Assembly (NCBI GenBank): GCA_963767285.1
Contig: CAVYDJ010000003.1
Span: 248,001-312,000 of the forward strand
Length of the DNA stretch: 64,000 bases
Origin: WHSW01 sp963767285
GTDB lineage: Bacteria > Actinomycetota > Thermoleophilia > Solirubrobacterales > 70-9
Reading direction: 5' to 3'
Both the position numbers and the translations under genes were made by a program. Position 1 is the stretch's first letter; the number at the start of each line of letters is the position of its first letter. Positions 33,906-42,463 of the stretch are shown here, piece after piece. A model generated the notes under the pieces. That model was not told the DNA's origin and ran no database searches. It saw nothing but the letters and a program-made list of their open reading frames with translations.

Positions 33906-35248
33906 CCAAGCACCCGCCGGCAGAGGTCGGCATAGAAGGTGGCGGCCAACTCGAGATCGGCGACCGCGGCGCGCTCGTCGGCGCCGTGGATCAGCGGCTC
34001 GGCCTCGAGCAGGCCCATCGTCCGCTGCGGGCAGAAGCCGTAGACCGTCGCCGAGCCGAACGCCTTGCGGAACCAGTGGCTGTCGGAGAAGCCGGCCATC
34101 ACGATCGGGACCAGGGTCGCGTCCGGGTCGAGCTCGGCCATCGTCGCCGCGATCGCGTCGGCGAGCGGCGATTCGGCGGGCGAGCTGTTTCCGGTCACCT
34201 CCTCGGTGAACTCGACCTCGAGCCCGTCGAACTCGGGGCCCAGCAACTCGCGCACGTGCCGCTCGGCCTCTGCCGCGCCGCCGCCCGGCGGCACCCGGCA
34301 GTCGACCAGCACCTCGGCGCGCGAGGGGACGACGTTCTCCTTCTCCGACGCGCGCGCCGTCGTCGGGACCATCGTCACCCGCAGCATCGGTTCGGCGACC
34401 CAGTCGGCGATCGGCGCCGATCGCGCGCGCAGGCGCTCGACCGCATCCTCGAGCGCGTCTCCGTCGGCGGCCTGCAAGTCCTCGCCGAGCAGCGCGCCGA
34501 CGAACGCGACCCCCTCGGGCGTCGGCTCCATCGGCGGCTGGTCGCGCAGGCGCGCGACCGCGGGCGCCAGCTTCAGCAGAGCGTTGTCGCCGAGCGCCGG
34601 GACCGAGGCGTGTCCGGCCACGCCGCGGGCCCGCAGCAGGAAGCGGTTGACGCCCTTCTCGCCGACGCAGAGCGGGTAGAAGCGGCGCCCATCAAGCTCG
34701 AACGCAAGGCCACCGCCCTCGTTGACGACCAGGTCGCTGCGGACCGCCTCGGGGTGCTCCGCACACAGCCACTGGGCCCCGGCCTCGGCTCCCATCTCCT
34801 CGTCGGCGGTGATCACCAGCTTCAGGGCACCGCTCGCGGGGCGCCACCCGGACTCGGCCAGCTCGAGCGCCGCCGCGACCTCGGCCGCGACCTGGCCCTT
34901 CATGTCCTGGGCGCCGCGGCCGCGGACCTCGCCGTCGACGACCTCGCCCGACCAGGGGCTGAAGCTCCACTCGTCGGGGTTGGCGGGGACGGTGTCGACG
35001 TGGCCGAGCAGGCAGAGGGTCTGCCCCGGCGACTCGCCCGCGAGGTCGGCGATCAGGTTCGGCCGGCCGGGCTCGGCGGCCAGCAGCGTGACCTCGTAGC
35101 CGGCGCCGCGCAGCTTCTGCGCGAGCGGCTCCTGGATGCGGTCCTCGTTGCCGGGCGGGTTGACGGTGTCGTGGCGGATGAGCTCGGACAGCAGCTCGAC
35201 CGCCCGAGCCCCGAGCGCGCTTTCGGCGACGGTCGCGGGTTCGACCAT
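33902..35248 (-). CDS. M20-family metallopeptidase (ArgE/DapE-like)
   Basis: 448 residues, cytoplasmic. Di-zinc amidohydrolase signature: LLGHVDTVPANPDEWSF with the first His and Asp, GRGAQDMKGQVAAEVAAAL with the bridging Asp, and VITADEEMGAEAGAQWL with the catalytic Glu pair. The dimerisation domain sits in between (AGHASVPALG). The substrate could be N-acetylornithine, succinyl-diaminopimelate or a dipeptide; no pathway neighbours decide it. ATG 35248 has TAACCT (35255-35260) 6 bases upstream, predicting a leaderless mRNA, and it diverges from rarA across 42 bases. Confidence 0.85.
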   Translation of the reverse strand: MVEPATVAESALGARAVELLSELIRHDTVNPPGNEDRIQEPLAQKLRGAGYEVTLLAAEPGRPNLIADLAGESPGQTLCLLGHVDTVPANPDEWSFSPWSGEVVDGEVRGRGAQDMKGQVAAEVAAALELAESGWRPASGALKLVITADEEMGAEAGAQWLCAEHPEAVRSDLVVNEGGGLAFELDGRRFYPLCVGEKGVNRFLLRARGVAGHASVPALGDNALLKLAPAVARLRDQPPMEPTPEGVAFVGALLGEDLQAADGDALEDAVERLRARSAPIADWVAEPMLRVTMVPTTARASEKENVVPSRAEVLVDCRVPPGGGAAEAERHVRELLGPEFDGLEVEFTEEVTGNSSPAESPLADAIAATMAELDPDATLVPIVMAGFSDSHWFRKAFGSATVYGFCPQRTMGLLEAEPLIHGADERAAVADLELAATFYADLCRRVLG

Positions 35249-35254
35249 GAGCCC

Positions 35255-35282
35255 AGGTTACCCCTGGGCCTGCCTCCATACT
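35255..35282. promoter_or_regulatory. Back-to-back -10 boxes between the M20 peptidase and rarA
   Basis: TAACCT on the minus strand (35255-35260) lies 6 bases before the ATG at 35248. CATACT on the plus strand (35277-35282) lies 8 bases before the ATG at 35291. Only 16 bases separate the boxes, and no Shine-Dalgarno is seen on either side. Confidence 0.45.
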
Positions 35283-35290
35283 GAGCGGCG

Positions 35291-36634
35291 ATGAGCGACC
35301 GCCTCTTCGACAGCGGACCGGACTCGGCCGATGCCGGGCGAACTACGGTGCCCGCAGCCGAGGCACCGCTCGCCGTGCGGATGCGCCCGCGCCGGCTCGA
35401 GGAGCTCATCGGCCAGGACCATCTGCTGGCCGAGGGTTCGGCCCTGCGGACCGCGATCGAGACCGGCGAGCCGCACTCGATGGTCCTCTACGGCCCGCCC
35501 GGGACCGGCAAGACCACGCTGGCGCGGATCGTCGCCGGAGCCGCCCGCGGCGCTTTCGAGGAGGAGTCGGCCGTCAACGCGGGCCGCGCCGAGGTGCGGG
35601 CCGTGATCGGCCGCGCCGCCGAGCGCCGCCGCGCGACCGGCCAGCCGACGATCTTCTTCCTCGACGAGATCCACCGCTTCAACAAGGCTCAGCAGGACGC
35701 GCTGCTGCCGGCGGTCGAGGAGGGGCTCGTGACCCTGATCGGAGCGACGACGGAGAATCCCTACTTCGAGGTCAACTCGGCGCTGCTCTCGCGCAGCCAG
35801 ATCTACGAGCTACGGGTACTGGAGCCGCCTCAGGTGCGCGACCTGCTCGTCCGGGCGCTCGCCGATCCCGAGCGCGGGATCGCGGATCCGCCCGCGGTCG
35901 ACGACGAGGCGCTGGAGCTGCTCGCGGTGCGCTCTGGCGGCGACGCGCGGACCGCGCTTTCGGCGCTGGAACGAGCGGTCGAGGTGGCGCGCGCCGCGGG
36001 CGGCGCGATCGACCTCGCGGCGGCCGAGGACGCGCTCCAGCGCAAGGCGGTCAGCTTCGACAAGGGCGGCGATCAGCACTACGACTACGCCTCGGCGTTG
36101 ATCAAGTCGATGCGCGGCTCCGACCCCGACGCCGCGCTCTACTACCTGGCCGCGATGCTCGAGGGCGGCGAGGACCCGCGGTTCATCGCCCGGCGGATGG
36201 TGATCCTCGCCTCCGAGGACATCGGCAACGCCGATCCCCAGGCCCTCGTCGTCGCCACCGCGGCCGGCGCGGCCGTCGACCGGGTCGGGATGCCCGAGTG
36301 CGCCCTCAACCTCGCCCAGGCGGCCGTGTACCTGGCGATGGCCCCGAAGTCGAACGCCTCGATGCGAGGCCTCTCCGCCGCCTCCAGCAACATCCGCGAG
36401 CACGGCGCGAAGCTGCCGCCCGACTACCTGCGCGACTCGCACTACGCCGGGGCGAAGAAGCTCGGGCGAGGGGAGGGCTACAAGTACGCCCACGACGAGC
36501 CCGGCGGCGTCTCGGGCCAGCCGCTCCTGCCGGACGAGGTCCAGGGCGAACGCTTCTACGAGCCGACCGACCGCGGGTTCGAGGCGGAGCTCGCCGAGCG
36601 GCTCGAGGACCTGCGCCGGCGCCGCGGCGCGTAA
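35291..36634 (+). CDS. rarA: Replication-associated recombination protein A (AAA+ ATPase, RarA/MgsA)
   Basis: Clamp-loader-like ATPase that acts at stalled replication forks. 447 residues, normal. Motifs: RMRPRRLEELIGQDHLL, Walker A GPPGTGKTTLA, Walker B FFLDEIHRFNK, sensor GATTENPYFEVNSALLSR, and the RarA-specific C-terminal tetramer region SDPDAALYYLAAMLEGGEDP, ARRMVILASEDIGNADP and YLAMAPKSN. A 246-base gap follows in which I see nothing except a -10 box for the next gene. Confidence 0.93.
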   Translation: MSDRLFDSGPDSADAGRTTVPAAEAPLAVRMRPRRLEELIGQDHLLAEGSALRTAIETGEPHSMVLYGPPGTGKTTLARIVAGAARGAFEEESAVNAGRAEVRAVIGRAAERRRATGQPTIFFLDEIHRFNKAQQDALLPAVEEGLVTLIGATTENPYFEVNSALLSRSQIYELRVLEPPQVRDLLVRALADPERGIADPPAVDDEALELLAVRSGGDARTALSALERAVEVARAAGGAIDLAAAEDALQRKAVSFDKGGDQHYDYASALIKSMRGSDPDAALYYLAAMLEGGEDPRFIARRMVILASEDIGNADPQALVVATAAGAAVDRVGMPECALNLAQAAVYLAMAPKSNASMRGLSAASSNIREHGAKLPPDYLRDSHYAGAKKLGRGEGYKYAHDEPGGVSGQPLLPDEVQGERFYEPTDRGFEAELAERLEDLRRRRGA

Positions 36635-36880
36635 CTACTTCGCGCTCCGCGGGGACGCGTCACAATTGCAACATGCGGCCGCCGCCGGTGTCGACAAGCG
36701 GCTCGGCCCGCTTGCGACGAGAATCGGCGACGGCCGCACTGATCGAATACCCGCCTTCACCGGCCTAAATCCGTGTGTTCCGGGGCTAGACGTTCTGCCG
36801 CAGATATGCAGCGACGCGGCCGGACACGAACCGACCGTACTTCCGCCGACGCGGCGCGTCAACCATAGAATCGGGCCCGC

Positions 36881-38446
36881 ATGGGGCGCCTCGAATCCTT
36901 CAACCCGGCGACGGGCGAGCTCGTCGGCACCGTCGAGACGATCACGCCCGAGCAGGTCCAGAGTGTGGTCGACGAGGTCGCCGAGGTGCAGCCCTTCTGG
37001 GCGCAGCTGACGCTCGCCGACCGCGCGCGCTACATGCGCCGCGCCGCCGACGTCCTGGTCGAGGACATGGAGGAGGTCGCCGACCTGCTGACCCGTGAGC
37101 AGGGCAAGCCGATCGTCGAGAGCTACGTGATGGAGCTGGTTCCGACGATCGACGCCCTGCACTGGTGCTCGGCCAACGGGCCGAAGATCCTCGCCGACGA
37201 GAAGATCCGCTACCCGCAGGCGTTCCTGAAGACGAAGCGCAGCTTCTTCTCCTACGAGCCGCTCGGCGTCGTCGGCGTGATCGCGCCGTGGAACTACCCG
37301 TGGTCGATCCCGTTCGGCGAGGTCGCCCTGGCGCTGATCGCCGGCAACGGGGTCGTCCTCAAGCCGGCCAGCCTGACCCCGCTGCTCGGCGAGCGGATCC
37401 AGCAGGTCTTCGACGACGCCGGCTTTCCGCCCGGCCTCGTCCGGACCGTGCACGGAGGCGGCGCGATCGGCCAGGCGCTGTGCGAGGCCTCGACGGCGAA
37501 GATCTTCTTCACCGGCTCGGTCGAGGTCGGGCGCAAGGTCGGCCAGATCTGCGCCGAGCGGATGAAGGGCTCGGTGCTCGAGCTCGGCGGCAAGGACCCG
37601 CAGATCGTCTGCGCCGACGCCGACCTCGCCAACGCAGTCTCCGGCTGCGTCTGGGGCGGCTTCGCGAACGCCGGCCAGACCTGCTCGGGGATCGAGCGCA
37701 CCTACGTGGTCGAGTCGGTGGCCGATGCCTTCCTCGACGGGGTGCGGCGGGAGACGGAGCGGCTGACGGTCGGGGATCCGCTCGACTACGAGACCGAGAT
37801 CGGCCCGATGGTGTCGGTCGACCAGGCCGACCTCGTGACCGGACTGGTCGACGACGCGCTCGCCTCCGGCGCCGACCGGCTCACCGGCGGTCCGCGCGAG
37901 GTCGACGGCTACAGCGGCCGGTTCATCGCCCCGACGGTCCTCGCCGGCGTCGAGGACGGGATGCGGATCATGAAGGAGGAGATCTTCGGCCCCGTGGTCC
38001 CGGTGATCGTGGTCAAGGACGAGGCGGAGGCGCTCGAGCGCGCCAACGACTCGAACTTCGGGCTCGGCGCCTCGGTGTGGACGAAGGACCGCGCGAAGGG
38101 CGAGCGGATCGCGCGCCGGATCGAGTCGGGGATGGTCTGGATCAACGACCACTCCTACTCGCACGGCGCGATGCAGTGCTCCTGGGGCGGGGTGAAGGAG
38201 TCGGGCCTGGGCCGCTCCCATTCGAAGTTCGGCCTCTATGAGTGCGTGAACGTGAAGATGGTCGCCTGGGAGCCCGGGCTGACCCGCGACTTCTGGTGGC
38301 AGCCCTACGACGACGACCTGGGCACCGCGCTGCGCTCCTCGGCGCGCCTGCTCTACGGCCGCGGGGCGACGCGGATGAAAGGGTTGCGCGAGGGTCTCGG
38401 CCCGCTGGCCCGCGTCGGGCGCAAGACGCTGCGCAAGGGCAAGTAG
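36881..38446 (+). CDS. NAD(P)-dependent aldehyde dehydrogenase
   Basis: 521 residues, ALDH superfamily. VVGVIAPWNYPWSIPFGEVA and FFTGSVEVGRKVG give the coenzyme site, VLELGGKDPQIV the catalytic Glu and FANAGQTCSGIERTYV the nucleophile Cys, with EEIFGPVVPVIVV and SGLGRSHSKFGL at the end. A C-terminal extension of about 60 residues (after VNVKMVAWEPGL) distinguishes it from short ALDHs and resembles enzymes acting on fatty aldehydes; the substrate is not certain. ATG 36881 has TAGAAT at 36866-36871, 9 bases upstream. It differs clearly from the broken GabD-like gene at 14218. Confidence 0.85.
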   Translation: MGRLESFNPATGELVGTVETITPEQVQSVVDEVAEVQPFWAQLTLADRARYMRRAADVLVEDMEEVADLLTREQGKPIVESYVMELVPTIDALHWCSANGPKILADEKIRYPQAFLKTKRSFFSYEPLGVVGVIAPWNYPWSIPFGEVALALIAGNGVVLKPASLTPLLGERIQQVFDDAGFPPGLVRTVHGGGAIGQALCEASTAKIFFTGSVEVGRKVGQICAERMKGSVLELGGKDPQIVCADADLANAVSGCVWGGFANAGQTCSGIERTYVVESVADAFLDGVRRETERLTVGDPLDYETEIGPMVSVDQADLVTGLVDDALASGADRLTGGPREVDGYSGRFIAPTVLAGVEDGMRIMKEEIFGPVVPVIVVKDEAEALERANDSNFGLGASVWTKDRAKGERIARRIESGMVWINDHSYSHGAMQCSWGGVKESGLGRSHSKFGLYECVNVKMVAWEPGLTRDFWWQPYDDDLGTALRSSARLLYGRGATRMKGLREGLGPLARVGRKTLRKGK

Positions 38447-38450
38447 CGGC

Positions 38451-38507
38451 AGGTCCGGCCGCCCGGCCGTCGAAGCCCCCTCCGGACCTTCAACCCCGTG
38501 AAAGGGG
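38451..38507 (+). promoter_or_regulatory. Leader with two hairpins, the second enclosing the Shine-Dalgarno
   Basis: AGGTCCGG (38451-38458) pairs perfectly with CCGGACCT (38482-38489). Next, CCCC (38494-38497) pairs with GGGG (38504-38507) around the loop GTGAAA; this GGGG is the Shine-Dalgarno of the ATG at 38513. Such a structure could dampen translation. Confidence 0.4.
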
Positions 38508-38512
38508 AAGCC

Positions 38513-38914
38513 ATGGAAGCACGTACGGCCCACAAGGGCGACTCGGGCTGGGCGACGTTCGCCGGTTGCATCATGTTCATCGTCGGATCGCTCGACGCCC
38601 TCTGGGGGCTCGGCGGAATCCTCAACGACGACGTCGTGATCGTCGGCGGTCAGGGCGCGCTCGTCGCCGACATCACGACCTGGGGCTGGGTCCACCTGAT
38701 CCTCGGCTCCTTGATCGCCCTCACCGGTATCGGGCTGATCACCGGCAACTCGGCAGCACGCTTCGCCGGCATCCTCTTCGTGTCCGTGAACGCGATCTCT
38801 CAGATCGTCTGGTTCCCGGCCGCGCCGCTGTGGGCGTTCCTGCTCATCATCCTCGACATCGTGATCCTCTACCAGCTGACCGCGCGCTGGGACACGCAGG
38901 CGCGCTGGGACTGA
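38513..38914 (+). CDS. Four-helix small membrane protein (DUF7144-like)
   Basis: 133 residues with four membrane segments: FAGCIMFIVGSLDALWGLGG, WVHLILGSLIALTGIGLITG, FAGILFVSVNAISQIVWFPA and WAFLLIILDIVILYQL. The pattern fits the small actinobacterial DUF7144-type family; the assignment is from memory of the pattern, and no function is known. ATG 38513 is preceded by AAAGGGG, held in a short hairpin. Confidence 0.7.
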   Translation: MEARTAHKGDSGWATFAGCIMFIVGSLDALWGLGGILNDDVVIVGGQGALVADITTWGWVHLILGSLIALTGIGLITGNSAARFAGILFVSVNAISQIVWFPAAPLWAFLLIILDIVILYQLTARWDTQARWD

Positions 38915-38924
38915 GGCGCGGCGC

Positions 38925-39530
38925 TCAGGGAGCGATCCGCACGTGCAGGTGGTTGTCGTGATTGACGAGCGGCACGACAACCGCCTGCGGCCCGCTCAGG
39001 GGTAGGTTCGGGCCGACGTAGATCGTCGTCGCGCCCGCGGCGGCGAACAGGTCGACGAGCTCCTGAGCCCGGCGCACGTCGACCTGGTCGACGGCGGTCG
39101 GGGGCTCCTCCGCACCGTCGAGGCGCGGGTAGTAGACGTCGACGTCGAGGCCGTTCTGGTGGGTCGAGTGCCCGATGCCGCCGCCGACCTCCGGGCCGAA
39201 GTACCCGCCGCGGCGGAGCCCGAGATCGCCGACGCCCACGCGGGCTTCCTGCGGATGCCGGCGGTGGAACTCGTGCAGCACGCGCAGCGTCGTGCGCACG
39301 AGGTCGTCGGTGCCCCAGCGCCGCCAGTCGCTGTTCGGCTGCCGTTTGAGAACGGGGTCCCAGGTGAAGTGAGCGCGGCCCTCGGCGGGCAAACGGACGC
39401 CGAGCTCGAGGCTGCCGTCGCTCGGCGTGCCGATCGCGACCGAGTCATGCCATTCGATCCGGTTCGTGCCCTCGCCGGCCGGCGTGCCGAGTGCCAGGCA
39501 GGCGAGCGCGAATGCGAACATGCCGCCCAT
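38925..39530 (-). CDS. Penicillin-insensitive murein endopeptidase-like secreted protein (MepA/M74 type)
   Basis: 201 residues. A short signal peptide (MFAFALACLALGTPAG). The zinc-site motifs are IGHSTHQNGLDVDVYYPR, with His-x6-Asp, and the C-terminal NHDNHLHVRI with His-x-His, both typical of LAS-type (M15/M74) metallopeptidases that cut cross-links in peptidoglycan. GVGDLGLRRGGYFGPEVGG precedes the first motif, as in MepA relatives. Alone on its strand, ending close to the membrane protein gene at 38914. The start, ATG 39530, could be a few codons further in (39521). Confidence 0.8.
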   Translation of the reverse strand: MGGMFAFALACLALGTPAGEGTNRIEWHDSVAIGTPSDGSLELGVRLPAEGRAHFTWDPVLKRQPNSDWRRWGTDDLVRTTLRVLHEFHRRHPQEARVGVGDLGLRRGGYFGPEVGGGIGHSTHQNGLDVDVYYPRLDGAEEPPTAVDQVDVRRAQELVDLFAAAGATTIYVGPNLPLSGPQAVVVPLVNHDNHLHVRIAP

Positions 39531-39567
39531 GCCCGATGTACGGGCGGGCGCTCTGCCGAGGTCCGTT

Positions 39568-41040
39568 CTAGGCCGGCTCGGCCAGGTAGCTGCCGCGGTC
39601 GAAGCGGCGGGTGCGGCGCCAGAGGTCGATCGTAAAGCCCGGCCACCAGACGCCGTTGCGGCCGTTCGCGTCGATGTACCAGCTGGCGCAGCCGCCCTGG
39701 TTCCAGACGCTCTGGTCCAGGCGGCGCTCGGTCTCGCGGGCGAACGCGTCGAAGACCTCCGGCCGGACCTCCACGGTGGCGACGTCGGCGCGGTCCATCT
39801 CGCGGATGCATTCCGCGACGTAGTTGATGTGCGACTCCGAGGTGAAGATGATCGAGTTGTAGCCGCCGGCCGAGTTCGGGCCGACGAGGAAGAAGAGGTT
39901 CGGGAAGCCCGCCACCGCCGTGCCGAGGTAGGCGCGCGGGCTGCCGTTCCAGGCGTCGAGGAGCGAGACGCCGCCGCGCCCCTTGAGCGCCGCCATGCCG
40001 GGGTTGTTGAAGACGCGGAAGCCGGTCGCGAGCACGATCGTGTCGAGCTCCCGCTCCGCTCCGTCCGCGGTCCGGATGCCGTTCTCGGTCACCTCGGCGA
40101 TCGGCTCGGTGACGACCTCGGCGTTCGGCTGGGTGAGCGCCGGGAAGTACGTGTTCGACATCGTGATCCGCTTGCACCCGAGGACGTAGTTCGGCCGCAG
40201 CTTCCGCCGCAGCTCCGGGTCGGGGACCTGGCGGCGCAGGTGCTGGCGCGCGATCCGCTCGAAGAGCGACGAGAGCCGGCGGTCGACGATCGTGCCGAAC
40301 ACGGTCGTCTCCTGGAGCGCGTAGATCAGCCAGCGCATCGCCCGCTGGGTGAACGGGAGGGTGCGAAACAGCTTGCGCTCGACCTCGGTCACCGGACGAT
40401 CGAGGTCGGGCATCACCCATGACGGGGTGCGCTGGAAGAGGGTGAGCGAGCCGACCTTCGGCTGGATCTCCGGGACGATCTGGATCGCCGACGCGCCGGT
40501 GCCGATCAGCGCCACGCGCTCACCCGTGATGTCGTGGTCGTGGTCCCACTCGGCCGAGTGGAACATCGTGCCCTGAAACCGGTCGAGGCCCGGGATCTCC
40601 GGCGGCGCCGGTTCGCTGAGGCCGCCCATCGCGGTGACCAGGACGTTCGCGGTCAGCTCGCCCTGCGAGGTCTGCATGCGCCAGAGCTTCGCGTCTTCGT
40701 CCCATTCGGCGCCGTGGCCCTCGTGGCCGAAGCGGATGTGCGGGACGACCCCGCAGTCCTCGGCCACCCGCCGCAGGTAGTCGCGGATCTCCTCCTGGAG
40801 CGGATAGACGCGGCTCCAGTCCGGGTTGGGGGCCCAGGAGAACGAGTACAGCGCCGAGGGGATGTCGCACTGGCACCCCGGATAGGTGTTGTCGCGCCAG
40901 GTGCCGCCCACCTCGTCGGCGCGCTCGATGACGAAGAAGTCGTCCATCCCGTCCTTCAGCAGGCGCGCGGCCATCCCGATGCCAGAGAAGCCCGCGCCGA
41001 GGATCGCGACCCGTGCGTGCGTATCGAGCGACGCTTCCAT
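39568..41040 (-). CDS. Flavin-containing monooxygenase, Baeyer-Villiger type
   Basis: 490 residues, FAD- and NADPH-dependent. First dinucleotide site AILGAGFSGIGMAARL, the Baeyer-Villiger fingerprint FQGTMFHSAEWDHD (F-x-G-x3-H-x3-W), second dinucleotide site VALIGTGASAIQIV, and ATGFR near the C-terminal third. Likely inserts oxygen into ketones or oxidises soft nucleophiles; the substrate is unknown. ATG 41040 is chosen because longer versions would run into the divergent ccmA gene. A weak CACAAT box lies 8 bases upstream. Confidence 0.88.
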   Translation of the reverse strand: MEASLDTHARVAILGAGFSGIGMAARLLKDGMDDFFVIERADEVGGTWRDNTYPGCQCDIPSALYSFSWAPNPDWSRVYPLQEEIRDYLRRVAEDCGVVPHIRFGHEGHGAEWDEDAKLWRMQTSQGELTANVLVTAMGGLSEPAPPEIPGLDRFQGTMFHSAEWDHDHDITGERVALIGTGASAIQIVPEIQPKVGSLTLFQRTPSWVMPDLDRPVTEVERKLFRTLPFTQRAMRWLIYALQETTVFGTIVDRRLSSLFERIARQHLRRQVPDPELRRKLRPNYVLGCKRITMSNTYFPALTQPNAEVVTEPIAEVTENGIRTADGAERELDTIVLATGFRVFNNPGMAALKGRGGVSLLDAWNGSPRAYLGTAVAGFPNLFFLVGPNSAGGYNSIIFTSESHINYVAECIREMDRADVATVEVRPEVFDAFARETERRLDQSVWNQGGCASWYIDANGRNGVWWPGFTIDLWRRTRRFDRGSYLAEPA

Positions 41041-41095
41041 GTCACCGGATTGTGTCGCATCGCGCCGTGTAGAGGTGTTAGGTGATATTTCGCCG

Positions 41096-41794
41096 ATGTC
41101 AGCAGCTGTTTCCCTCACCGGCCTGCGTCGCGACTACAACGACCGCCCGGTGCTCCGCGACGTTTCGCTGGAGCTCGGCGAGGGCCAGACGCTGGCGGTG
41201 ATCGGCCCGAACGGCGCCGGCAAGAGCACGCTGCTGCGGATCCTCGCCACGCTCCTGCGCCCCAGCGCCGGCGAGGTCGAGGTCCTCGGCGCCGGGCTGC
41301 CGCGCGATGCGTGGAAGGTGCGGGGGCGGATCGGCTACCTCGGCCACGAGCCGTTGCTGTACCGGGAGCTCAGCGTGCGCGAGAACCTGGAGTTCAACGC
41401 GCGCCTGCAGGGGGTCGAGGGCGCCGGCGGGCGGATCGATTCGCTGCTGGAGGCCGCCGGAATGGCCCACCGGGCCGGCGAGCTGGTCCGCAACCTCTCG
41501 GCCGGGATGCTGCAGCGGGCGGCGATCTGCCGGGCGCTCCTGCACGAGCCGGCGATCCTGCTGCTCGACGAGCCGCGCGCGCACCTGGACCTCGGCGCCG
41601 CCGCGATCGTCGACGAGCTCCTCGGCCCGGCCCCGGGGCGGGCGCGGGTGGTCGTCACCCACGAGATCGATTCCGGGCTCGCGGAGGCCGATCAGGTGCT
41701 GGCGCTGCGCGCCGACGGGTCGGTCGCGCGCAGCGGGCCGGGCGCTGAGCTGACTCTCGACGCGGCGCGAGCGATCGTGGAAGGTCGCGCATGA
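41096..41794 (+). CDS. ccmA: Haem exporter ATP-binding protein CcmA
   Basis: ABC ATPase of the System I cytochrome c maturation complex. 232 residues. Walker A IGPNGAGKSTLLRIL, a degenerate signature NLSAGMLQRAAICRAL (usually LSxGQ), Walker B AILLLDEPRAHLD and switch His in VVTHEID. ATG 41096 has GATATT (41084-41089) 6 bases upstream and no Shine-Dalgarno, so the mRNA should be leaderless. First gene of a nine-gene run to birA; ccmB follows with an ATGA overlap. Confidence 0.9.
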   Translation: MSAAVSLTGLRRDYNDRPVLRDVSLELGEGQTLAVIGPNGAGKSTLLRILATLLRPSAGEVEVLGAGLPRDAWKVRGRIGYLGHEPLLYRELSVRENLEFNARLQGVEGAGGRIDSLLEAAGMAHRAGELVRNLSAGMLQRAAICRALLHEPAILLLDEPRAHLDLGAAAIVDELLGPAPGRARVVVTHEIDSGLAEADQVLALRADGSVARSGPGAELTLDAARAIVEGRA

Positions 41795-42459
41795 ACGCGT
41801 ATCGGACGATCCTCGCCAAGGACATCCGCACCGAGCTGCGGACGCTCGAGTCGGTGCCCGCGATGGCTCTGTTCGCGGCGACGACGTTCGTGCTCTTCCG
41901 GTTCGGACTCGATCGCGAGCAGCTCGAGGGCAGCCTCGCCGCCGGCGTCCTGCTCACCACGATCCTGTTCGCCGCGATCCTGGCGGTCAACCGCGTCTTC
42001 GTCTCCGAGCGCGAGCAGGGCGGCTTCGACATGGTCCGGTTGGCGCCGGTCGACGGCACGGCTCTGTACGCGGCGAAGGTCTCGGTCCTGGTCATCTACC
42101 TGCTCGCCTTCGAGCTGATCGCCGTGCCGGTGTTCGCGTTCCTGTTCCTCGACGACGCAGGCGGCCTGTTGCCGCTGGCCGGCGTGCTCCTGCTCGCCGA
42201 CCTCGGGCTCGCGGCCCTCGGCGCCCTGGTCAGCTCGATCGCCGTCAACTCGCGCGCCCGCGACCTGATCGCGCCGCTGCTGTTGCTGCCGCTGCTGGTC
42301 CCGGTGATGATCGGCGCGGCCGGCGCGGCCGAGGGATTGCTCGCCGCAGGCGGTCCTTCCTACGACGATTTCGGCAAGTGGATGGGAGTGCTCGCTCTCT
42401 ACGATGTCGTGTTCTGTCTCGTGGGCTACGCCGTCTACGACTTCCTGCTCGAGGACTAG
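41791..42459 (+). CDS. ccmB: Haem exporter membrane protein CcmB
   Basis: 222 residues with six hydrophobic segments (ALFAATTFVLFRFGL, LAAGVLLTTILFAAILAV, VSVLVIYLLAFELIAVPVFA, LLPLAGVLLLADLGLAAL, LLLLPLLVPVMIGAAG, VLALYDVVFCLVGYAVY). The front shows KDIRTELRTLES and NRVFVSEREQGGFDMVRLAPV, typical of CcmB. It forms the permease with CcmA and CcmC that releases haem to CcmE. ATG 41791 overlaps the ccmA stop. Confidence 0.88.
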   Translation: MNAYRTILAKDIRTELRTLESVPAMALFAATTFVLFRFGLDREQLEGSLAAGVLLTTILFAAILAVNRVFVSEREQGGFDMVRLAPVDGTALYAAKVSVLVIYLLAFELIAVPVFAFLFLDDAGGLLPLAGVLLLADLGLAALGALVSSIAVNSRARDLIAPLLLLPLLVPVMIGAAGAAEGLLAAGGPSYDDFGKWMGVLALYDVVFCLVGYAVYDFLLED

Positions 42460-42463
42460 CCAT

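Noticed and set aside
36635..36880. A small gene or RNA in the 246-base gap after rarA
   Set aside because: Short open frames here lack ribosome sites and continue into shadows of the dehydrogenase; I saw no stable structure beyond chance.
36635..38980. 781-codon open frame antisense to the aldehyde dehydrogenase
   Set aside because: The plus-strand ALDH has complete motifs; the antisense product is low-complexity, and its length is explained by the codon bias of the real gene.
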